From assembly GCA_021396245.1 (NCBI GenBank), contig WNYE01000018.1:1-64000 (forward strand): a stretch of 64,000 nucleotides of DNA, read 5' to 3'. A program made the translations under genes and the position numbers. Every line of letters starts with the position of its first letter. The stretch's first letter is position 1. Under the pieces are notes generated by a model. The model worked only from the letters and a program-made list of their open reading frames with translations, had not been told where the DNA came from and ran no database searches. This document shows, in pieces, positions 56,259 through 64,000 of this stretch. This DNA comes from Sporothrix humicola (Eukaryota > Ascomycota > Sordariomycetes > Ophiostomatales > Ophiostomataceae).

Positions 56259-57767
56259 ATGGCCGACGTGCGGGCCCTCTTGCGGCAGCAGCGGACAGCC
56301 CGCCGCATCGACCACCCGCATGCCGTCTACTCAGACTCGGGCAAGCTCTCGTGCGCCGTCTGCCGCGAGGCTGTGCGGCCCGAGTCGGCATGGGACGACC
56401 ACCTGAAGAGTACACAGCACCGCCAGAACGTGCGGGCCGTACAGGCTCTACAGTCGCATACGATAAGGGATGGAAGTAACGATTCTGAGAAAGATACGTC
56501 AACGAACGGCCACTCGACACACACGAAGCGGAGGCACAGCGAGACAGAAGACGACGGCGATGTGGAGATGGGCAGCGGCGGCGACGAGGACGCCCACTCG
56601 CGCAAGAAGCAGCACCGTGCGGACCTGCTGGCGGGCGTGAAGCCGACCGTCGAAAAGCCGACAATCGAGATCAAGAGCCCAATCGAGACGAAAGAACAGG
56701 AGCCGTCGCCAACAACTGGAGGAGGAAAAGCAGAAAAGGGACACGAGCCGCGCAAAATGTCATTGTCGACGACACCGCAGCTGACACCGCCATTGGGCCG
56801 TCGGACATCGGGAACACCGTCCCAGGGCGTGGAAATGCGGATCCCCTCGCGGCCAGCTACGCCGATTGCCATCAAGGATAGTTTTCTGGGTGGAAGTTTT
56901 GGCGGCGGTGGGGGAGGCAGCGGCAGCGGAAGTGGGAGCAACAGCGGTGGCCTTCCTTCGGCAGCATCGACGCCAAAGATTGCGCCTCTGGGCCGGTCGC
57001 CACTGATTCCACAAGAAGCACAGGCCTCGACAATCCTGCCAGGCGCCGCAGCAGCTCTTTCGGCATCTGGACCGCTCAACGGAGCTGTCAACGGCACCAA
57101 GACGGCAGCGTCAACAAGGCCTACGACGGCAACAACAGCTACGATAGTGGAGGAAGAGGCGGCGCCAGGGATTGCTCAGGCAGAAATCGACGAGGACGAG
57201 TGGGCAGCCTTCGAGGCGGAAGTTGTGAATGCGCCAGCAGCGGCGCCTCAGCCAACAGTCCTGGGCAACGGGCGGCCTGACATGAACGGCGGCCTGGTAG
57301 CATCGGCTCCAGCAGTCTCGGCACAAGAACTGACTACCGTTGAGGGCGATGACGACGAGCGGTCAAAGAAACGGGAGGCTGAAGAGGCTAAACTCGAAGA
57401 CGAAAAGGAAGAGGCGACGCGGGCGCTCGAGGACGAGTTTGAGGACATGCAGGAGCTCGAGTCGCGCGTACAGAAGCTCAAGGAAAAGCGGGAGGCTTTG
57501 CGGAGCCAGTCGAACCAGCCACAACCGGGACAAGCAAGACCGAGAGAAGCATCGACAGCCAGCGCCGCAAGTCTGGCACCGCCTGTTGTTTTGGATAGTG
57601 ATACAACGGCACGCCGGCCCTCTGCCACGATGATCGACAAGGAGAACATCCGGCAGCAGCTGGAGGCGACGCACAATGGAGCATCAAAGGACCAGACTGT
57701 CGAAGAGTCGAGTGACGACGACGACGATGAAGATGAGGAGGACTGGGATGCCTTCCGGTTTAGGTGA
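56259..57767 (+). CDS. ZNF830-like zinc finger/coiled-coil protein
   Basis: A single exon of 502 residues. A C2H2-type finger near the N-terminus has Cys32, Cys35, His48 and His54, in the spacing used by U1-type RNA-binding fingers. A long disordered middle follows, with a glycine/serine run. Next is an acidic segment DEDEWAAFEAEV near residue 312, then a coiled coil EFEDMQELESRVQKLKEKREAL near residue 400. An acidic tail ends in EEDWDAFRFR. This architecture matches human ZNF830 (CCDC16), a pre-mRNA splicing-associated nuclear protein. The ATG at 56259 directly precedes the finger. Housekeeping role expected. Confidence 0.85.
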   Translation: MADVRALLRQQRTARRIDHPHAVYSDSGKLSCAVCREAVRPESAWDDHLKSTQHRQNVRAVQALQSHTIRDGSNDSEKDTSTNGHSTHTKRRHSETEDDGDVEMGSGGDEDAHSRKKQHRADLLAGVKPTVEKPTIEIKSPIETKEQEPSPTTGGGKAEKGHEPRKMSLSTTPQLTPPLGRRTSGTPSQGVEMRIPSRPATPIAIKDSFLGGSFGGGGGGSGSGSGSNSGGLPSAASTPKIAPLGRSPLIPQEAQASTILPGAAAALSASGPLNGAVNGTKTAASTRPTTATTATIVEEEAAPGIAQAEIDEDEWAAFEAEVVNAPAAAPQPTVLGNGRPDMNGGLVASAPAVSAQELTTVEGDDDERSKKREAEEAKLEDEKEEATRALEDEFEDMQELESRVQKLKEKREALRSQSNQPQPGQARPREASTASAASLAPPVVLDSDTTARRPSATMIDKENIRQQLEATHNGASKDQTVEESSDDDDDEDEEDWDAFRFR

Positions 57768-58092
57768 TTATCATTACAGGAGAGATGTATGATTACTTGG
57801 GGTGTTTGCGAGGGATGTTTTGCAACCTTTGGTGCGTCATTACTGAATGGATACGGAAAATTGGAGTTACGGATAGCAAGGACAGCATCGGTCTCGAGCG
57901 GTGCTTTGCTTTTATACAAAATCGTGTACGATATAATAATATGGGAGAACAATGGCGAGCATACTGGCATATTTACATCAAATCATACAAAGTCAAACAA
58001 AGCAAAAACAAAAGCAAGGACACAGATACGAACGTATTCAAACAGATCTCAGCACACCCATAATCATATCATCATTGCCGTATACGCACACT
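57768..58092. other. Short 3' intergenic region
   Basis: 325 bp, AT-rich, between convergent genes. No features seen. Confidence 0.6.
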
Positions 58093-59451
58093 TCATGGAC
58101 GAGCAACCTGCCCGCCCTCGTCGTGGCTCACGCGTTCCCAGAACTTGCGCAGCCGCCACACCTTGCCAACACCCACGCTCTCGTCAAACCGCCGGATCCG
58201 CTCGCTGCGCCGACCGACCTCGCGCTTCCACACAGCGCCGACCCAATGCCGCAGGCCGTCCTTGAGCTTTTCACGTTCAACAGCCCTCGTCCGCGCCGCC
58301 AGGGCTGGGGCGACATGGCCGATTCCGGGAGCACACTCGGGCGGCAGCACACACCTCTCGACAAGAAGCTGGGCTGGTGGACGGGCAGCCAGACGTCTCG
58401 ACAGCCGGATCGACACGAGCGAGCGGGCCAGCTTGCGCGAGACGACGGTCGTGTTGGTCATGAAGATGTGGCGCGAGATCAGGTCGCTCAGCGAGGGCCG
58501 CATGGGCGATGCGAGCAGAGGTGGCAGAGCAGCACGGATCTGGCGGCGGCGCAGAGTGTGCAGGATGGGCGCCACGCAGAGGCACCGCAGGTGGTGCGAG
58601 ACGCGCGACGTGGCCAGCAGGTCGTTGACGTCGAGGAAACCGAGGATGTGCAGAAGCACCTCGTTGGGCAGGTCGTCCAGCGACCACGAAGACCAGGGAA
58701 GGCCTGCCGCGCGGCTTCGTGAAGGTGACGTGCGTCTCGACTTTGGGATCAGAGCGAGAGAGTAGGAAAAGGGCTGGGAAGGAGACGTTGATCGTGAGGC
58801 AGACCGTGAGGCAGACCGTGACGATGCTGGTGACAGCGATTGCGATGGCGAACGAGAAGGCGAACGAGAGGTGCTCGCCTTGTTTTCTCCCGCAGTTCGA
58901 TTTCCATTTCCTCTTGCGGACGTGCCAGCGGTGAGAAGCACAAGCGACTGCGACGATGCTGCGCTGGACAGAGGAGGAGGCGGCGGCGCACAGGCGAGGG
59001 ATGCCGCTGGTGTCTGTTGGTTCTGTTGTTGGTCCTGTTCTTGGTTTTCCTGCTCCATTTGCTGTTCACTTCGATGTTGACGTTGGGCATCATTGTCAGT
59101 CGCCCCTTCGGCCGTCACCGAGTTGACATCTGCCGTTGTTGTTGTCGTTGACTGTGATGTATGCACATCTGGCTCGTGTTCACCCTCTCCATATGCAGAT
59201 GCATCGACAGCCTGCAGCGGCTGCGGAGCCTCGCTTGCCGGCCGACCCCCTGCTTCTCGTTGTTCTCCTGCAGGAGATGCAGCCGCAGATGCAGATGCAG
59301 CCGCCGTTCCTACTTCTTCTGATCCTCTTAGTCCTGCATCATTGCCAGCAGATGGAAAAGAAAGACTGTCCGGTCCAACGGGGGCGTGGACATTGGGAAT
59401 GTTAATGTCAACGTCGCCTTGGGCGTGCGGGTCAGGATCCATGTCCGCCAT
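58093..59451 (-). CDS. F-box protein
   Basis: A single exon of 452 residues. The first 250 residues are low-complexity (Ser, Gln, Pro and an Arg/Ser-rich stretch). An F-box at about 253-295 reads SLDDLPNEVLLHILGFLDVNDLLATSRVSHHLR in part: LPNEVLLHILGFL and the following SRVSHHL are the typical core. A basic helical C-terminus follows. F-box proteins recruit substrates to SCF ubiquitin ligases through Skp1; no substrate-binding repeats are visible here. Start chosen at the first ATG (59451). Alternative starts within the disordered N-terminus are possible. No gene lies upstream for the rest of the window. Confidence 0.82.
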   Translation of the reverse strand: MADMDPDPHAQGDVDINIPNVHAPVGPDSLSFPSAGNDAGLRGSEEVGTAAASASAAASPAGEQREAGGRPASEAPQPLQAVDASAYGEGEHEPDVHTSQSTTTTTADVNSVTAEGATDNDAQRQHRSEQQMEQENQEQDQQQNQQTPAASLACAPPPPPLSSAASSQSLVLLTAGTSARGNGNRTAGENKASTSRSPSRSPSQSLSPASSRSASRSASRSTSPSQPFSYSLALIPKSRRTSPSRSRAAGLPWSSWSLDDLPNEVLLHILGFLDVNDLLATSRVSHHLRCLCVAPILHTLRRRQIRAALPPLLASPMRPSLSDLISRHIFMTNTTVVSRKLARSLVSIRLSRRLAARPPAQLLVERCVLPPECAPGIGHVAPALAARTRAVEREKLKDGLRHWVGAVWKREVGRRSERIRRFDESVGVGKVWRLRKFWERVSHDEGGQVARP

Positions 59452-62400
59452 GACCCCAAATGAGTGGGACTGCAGCTGGGTAGACGAACTGTATGGAGAA
59501 GGAGGAAGGAAAGTAAGGCAGGAAAAATGATAATAAAATATAAATAAATTAGAGGATAAAGGCGATCACAGGTGAGATGCGTTGTCCTCCCACGCTGCGA
59601 GACTGTGACGGACAGCAAGGCCGAATGCAGGTCGCCTGCAGCTGACGGGGATCTGTGGGGTGCTGTTGTAACGGAAAGGGAAGAAAAAGAAGATGGAAAT
59701 AAAGCAAAGAGAGTGAACAATGACGCCCAAATCAGATGGATGGGCCAAGGAAATCAAATCAAACAATTAGACGTAAACGCAAATTCGAGCAATGCAGAAA
59801 GATCGCTTCATTCACTCGACGACAGATGCAAGAGACTGAATGACGTGTTTGCAGAGGGGCGGAGGAGACGGAGTCAAAAAATAGAAGCAGAGGAGGAAAC
59901 GAGACCAAAAAGGCACCGAAATAGGCAGGGGTCAGGGCGCTCGGGGAAGGAGAAGGGGCTGCCGCACAGAAGCAAGGCAGTGTGACGATTTCATACAGAG
60001 TGAAGTGTAACTGATGACGAAATGAAGGTGAAGAGACGAGGAGACAACGAGAAGAAAGGGCAAGCAGAAAAGATCACAGTGTCACAAAGATGGAGAATGA
60101 AAACAGTCAACAAAAAAAGTCAACAGAAATTATGTGCGCGCGAGGGAGAACATGAAATGAGGATGGCTGACGGCTCGAAGCACCTCTCAAACGGCAGCCT
60201 GGTTCAGGTGACGGGCAGTGGTGTGTCTGTGTGCGTGTTTGCATCATTCGGCGATCGTTCTTTGGGGGGTTTTGGTGCAAGTCTTCGAGTGTTTGGGGCG
60301 CAATGCGCCCTGTGGATGATGCGACGTGATAAGAAAGAGTGGGGCTGGCGCGTTTTAGGTCAGTCCATGCTTAGTCATTTTCGAGGCTCAGGTGACTCGA
60401 CTCTCTTTTAGCGTGTTGACAGCCTACAAAGGCACTTACAGGCGCTGTGAACACAAACAGTTCACTAAATAGCCTATTTATGCCTCCTTTTCAGAAACAA
60501 CAATTAGTCACAGAATGCTGTTCAAATCACATATGTTGAGTCAACTTAATACCATAGCAGCTCATTGGGCAGCTCGGGCAGCTACATGAAGTTTGAAGAG
60601 TTGCATTGGGAGATGCATGCATCAAGTTGGGTCGAGTTTCCTGTCATTGGCGGCTTTCCCTAACTACTGACATGGCCTTGCAGTTAGGGCCTTGCAGTCT
60701 AATTACAGCGCCAGCCAATACCTGTGCAGAATCGCCCTTTTCGCCGCCAAAGCCTCGAGCTGTCTATGCCAATCAGACTTTTTGATTAATGGCATCGCAG
60801 CCTTTCTCTATATTTTGATGTTGACTATAAAAATTTATGTTTCTATAAATTCGCACATTTTATTCCATATTGTGTAAGTTAAACATCGTTCTGCCTTTTT
60901 GTCCCGTATCATGGCCGGTCAGGTTGGGTAGAATCTCGAAAAGCGTTCCTCATACATTTCCCCTTTTCTGTTCCTTCTGGTCTATCTCGGGTTCCAAGAA
61001 CAATGTGCTCGGGTTACGGGATACGGAAAGAGGCGGCTGTTGCTCAGGCACTGGTCGCCTTTCTTTTTGTGTTAACGGCTGACGTGTCTGCGGAAAAAGA
61101 AATTATGTGAAAACTTGAATAAAATCAGACACAAGAAAAGACATAAAAGACGCCCATTGCCACCTCCGCTTCCATCACATCGGAGGGGCGGTCGCGTCTG
61201 ATGCGGCCACCTGCAGAATCTATCTGCACGCGTTGTCCTGTTCAGAGTCCTGGCCTTCAACTAGCCTTGCTTTTGGTGTCGCCTGGTCAGGCTCTGAGTT
61301 GCGTATTTTATTTTAATTTTCTCTTCTCGTCTTTGGCCTTGCTGGCATCTGTTGGCTGGTCTGCATGCGATTTTGGGGCTGTCCCTTCACCAAATCCCGC
61401 CGTATGCGCGTGGGGAACTGTGCCAGTCGGCGTCTGAAGCGAACAGCGCATACATGGCCCTTTTGCCTTTTGCAGTCATGCCGTCAGACTCACCTAGGTA
61501 AAAATAAATCATTGCAAGTTTATAAGAGAACCCAACAAACAAATAAAACGAAACAAAACCATGCATGACCATTAGGCTCTGCCCGCCTCGTTTTTTCTAT
61601 CATATTTCATTTACTTCAATCTGCTCGCATTTATTTTGACCATCATTCTTGTTCTGCATCTGGCAACCCATCGCAGCCTTCCCTCAATTTTACTGACGTT
61701 TACAGAGCATTTCCAACAGACAACCCCTCTCACATGCCGTCTTGCTCTTCGCTGGCATGTCCAAATCGGGACAGGCCAACTGCAACACCTGTACCACCCC
61801 TGTTCCTTAACAGACAGTCGGATATCAGGCACCAACTAACACCGAGAAAAGGGCGCTTGCTGTCAAAAATGCAACCACCCATTCCACAAAGTCGTGCATG
61901 TCGTGGAAGCCGTGGAAGTCGTGCACAATTCCTGGATTCAGCACAGGACACGATACTTGGGGCCGGCATTCCCGAGTTGTACGACATGCGGCGACGCACA
62001 CCATTAGGTCAACTCGGCTCGGCCGTGTCGGCTTCGGTCACACCTGACGTCGAGGGCGTTTACCGTTGCTTTGTTGGACTTTGGGGGCCAAAACTGCCAG
62101 GTCAGAGCCTGCAAGCACGCCTCATTTTGAGAGATTTGGTCAGAAAAGTAGGATAGTGAAGAGAGCGAGAAATGTAAAGTGAAAGTGAAAAGAGGAGGAC
62201 GAAAAGTCGGCAGAAATTTGTCATTACGTTAGCCATTGCAACTGCTAGGATTTATTTCACTTTGGTAAACGAGCTATGAAGCAAAGGCACTAAAATATGT
62301 ATGCACAGGAAAGATACTCCATTGCCATTTTATTTACAAACTCACTTTTGACACCGGATGTCGTCAATTTGAAGTCTGAGCCTTCCCTTCTTTTCACCCA

Positions 62401-64000
62401 ATAGCAGCTTTACTTACTAAATTGTCCAATAGCCTGCGCAAAAAGTATTTGCGGGTTGTTTTTGGTATTTGATGGCCCATAGCTATCCAATCACAACAAC
62501 TGCAAGTTATCTAACAACTCGAAAAGTTGCCAGCCTCCTTCAAAACAAAAACCTAAATATACGCTTCGAAACGAAAGGGAATAAATAACTAAACACGTGT
62601 ATTGGGCATCAATCTATCTATTTTTACCCTTTTTATCCCCTCTCACCGGCCCTCCATCTGAGAAATCACAGTTGAAAGAACCTCGCATTGTTTTTGTCCG
62701 GCTCTCTTAGCTCTGTTGTTGCTTTCAGAGGCTGCCACCGACACGCGCCAGCCCCCATCGTTCAAAACTGTTCGGCAACCAAGCACAATTTTGCACAAAC
62801 GATTTATTGGGGCGCCTTGTCTGCCTCATGTTCTTTTTTTCTCCTTTTCTTCTTTATTTTTCTCTACTTTTTCAATTGTCAGTTCAATTGGTCAATCTCT
62901 GCCCAACCGCCTGCTGGTCTCGCCAACCGGCCACGGGCGCCAGCCTTCCCGCTAAACAGGCCTCCTGTTGGCCCAGTGGCATGGCCAGTTTCGCTGCACT
63001 TTTTTGGTGCAGGAAGCGGGGACCACGAAATGCTCCCACTTTTTAATTCGACAAGCAGCAAAATCCACCCAATTTTTTTGGTTAGCGTCCTTCTTCCTCT
63101 CGTTTTTGCTTCAACTTAATGAAATTGACTTTTGTATTCACCGAATAACCACAAGGTAATATTCCCCTAAAAAATCGCTACATTTGTGACTATATACAAT
63201 TATTTCAATTCTCAAGGCTGTGCGTTGTTCAAGTGCTTAAATAAAAGTGGGTAGCGTGTTATGAACTATCCGGGAGCCGGCACGGCCCGTTTTGGAGGCC
63301 CGGACAAGACAAAAAGCTGCTAGTAAACTTCACGAAAGGCAGTCACCCCCAGTCGCTCTTTCCTTGCAACCTCACTTTCCCCTGCTAAAAGGAGCACGAT
63401 TGTCCGCTAAAGCCCAACTAGCAAGGTCTGCCCTGTTAAGATTCAGAAATCCAGTGCAAATTTATTGTGACTTATCGTGTCTTTCAATTTTGTTTTTCGC
63501 AGAAACTTAAGAAGATATGATGAAGCCCGTCGGCCGGTTCCCTGTTTACTTAAGCCCACCCCTTTTCCAATACAAAATACTCCCCAAACAAACAAAATTT
63601 CACTTTGAAAGGGAACAAATACACAAAATACGAGGTGGTCCTCTGATGCGACCTTTTGCGTCAGTGAAGGTAAAAGAATAAAGAGAAACAGGGTCACAAC
63701 ACACTTTTGGCCACCGAAAAAGCGGCCTCTGTTTCCGTTGCCCTCCCGTCCGCTCTGACTCCGCCCCCATCCTTCACAACACGCGTTTGCTTTAACCCCT
63801 GTTTACTACTGACAAAAATGGAAGTCAAAGATGGGATAAAGCAGCATGTCTATGGCCAGCATCAAGGGGGAGATCAAAACACTAACCAGAATTGTGTTTC
63901 CATGGATATCAGGTCAAACGGTATGCCTGTTTCTAGAACAATCTGTACCCTTTTCTCTGCAAGAAACATCAGACAAAATTATGTTCCCACTACCTTGCTG
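59452..64000. other. 4.5-kb stretch without a supportable gene
   Basis: Lower-GC DNA with only short open frames that lack third-position GC bias or family motifs. About eleven CCAAT/ATTGG words lie between 60.5 and 62.9 kb (for example 60715-60719, 60769-60773, 62398-62402, 62426-62430, 62487-62491). A TATA-like ACTATAAAAA lies near 60824-60834. It may hold a long promoter, a non-coding transcript, or the upstream region of a gene beyond 64 kb. No tRNA, rRNA or transposon was recognised. Confidence 0.5.

Noticed and set aside
60022..60411. 129-codon open frame
   Set aside because: Lys/Arg-rich from A/G-rich DNA; no third-position GC bias or motif.
61734..62156. 140-codon open frame in the terminal gene-free stretch
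   Set aside because: Arg/Ser/Pro-rich with no family pattern; contains local direct repeats of GTGGAAG; likely chance.
1..64000. tRNA or 5S rRNA genes
   Set aside because: I looked for GGTTCGANNCC-type B boxes in the gene-free stretches and saw none with matching upstream arms; a covariance-model search would be decisive.
1..64000. CRISPR array or insertion sequence
   Set aside because: No regularly spaced repeats or transposase motifs; the gene content is eukaryotic.

Overview
The window is nuclear DNA of a filamentous ascomycete, most likely a Sordariomycete. Genes are GC-rich at third codon positions and intron-poor. The introns are short (49-79 nt) with GTAAGT/GTGAGT-type donors and CTAAC/CTGAC branch points. 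Gene types are typical of this group: Zn2Cys6 regulators, MFS transporters, Baeyer-Villiger and salicylate-type monooxygenases, DUF3500 and DUF1349. The species cannot be fixed from sequence alone.

The window has two halves. Positions 1-40.4 kb are an accessory, catabolic-looking region. In order it holds: a DHA2-type MFS pump; a DUF1349 gene sharing a divergent promoter with a Baeyer-Villiger-type monooxygenase; an APH-like phosphotransferase; a secreted 934-aa six-hairpin glycosidase-like protein; a Zn2Cys6 factor divergent from a 776-aa FAD_oxidored protein; a small FNR-like reductase divergent from an MFS sugar transporter; two more large Zn2Cys6 factors; a salicylate-hydroxylase-like FAD monooxygenase; a 119-aa unknown convergent with a fumarylacetoacetate-hydrolase-family enzyme; a short P450-like gene; a DUF3500 gene; and a DHA1-type MFS transporter. 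Two functional sub-blocks are plausible. One is for carbohydrate capture and use (about 7-27.7 kb: secreted glycosidase, sugar transporter, oxidoreductases, regulators). The other is for oxidation and ring-fission-product hydrolysis of aromatic or related compounds (about 28-40 kb).

Positions 40.9-59.5 kb are conserved housekeeping genes: a WW/FF splicing factor (Urn1/TCERG1-like), a TAPT1/DUF747 membrane protein, a PAP2 lipid phosphatase (three exons), the proteasome alpha-3 subunit PRE9 (three exons), a PHD-TFIIS_M-SPOC protein (BYE1-like), a 55-aa cysteine-rich microprotein, Mediator subunit MED7 (two exons), a ZNF830-like zinc finger protein and an F-box protein. The last 4.5 kb has no supportable gene.

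The most interesting non-coding signal is a 14-bp word, CGGYGGTTCCGTCT. I find it by eye at five places (12-14 of 14 matching), all in intergenic DNA flanking the putative carbohydrate block: upstream of the glycosidase, between regulator and FAD_oxidored protein, and between reductase and sugar transporter. It is a candidate operator for a cluster regulator. No rRNA, tRNA, CRISPR array or intact transposon was seen.
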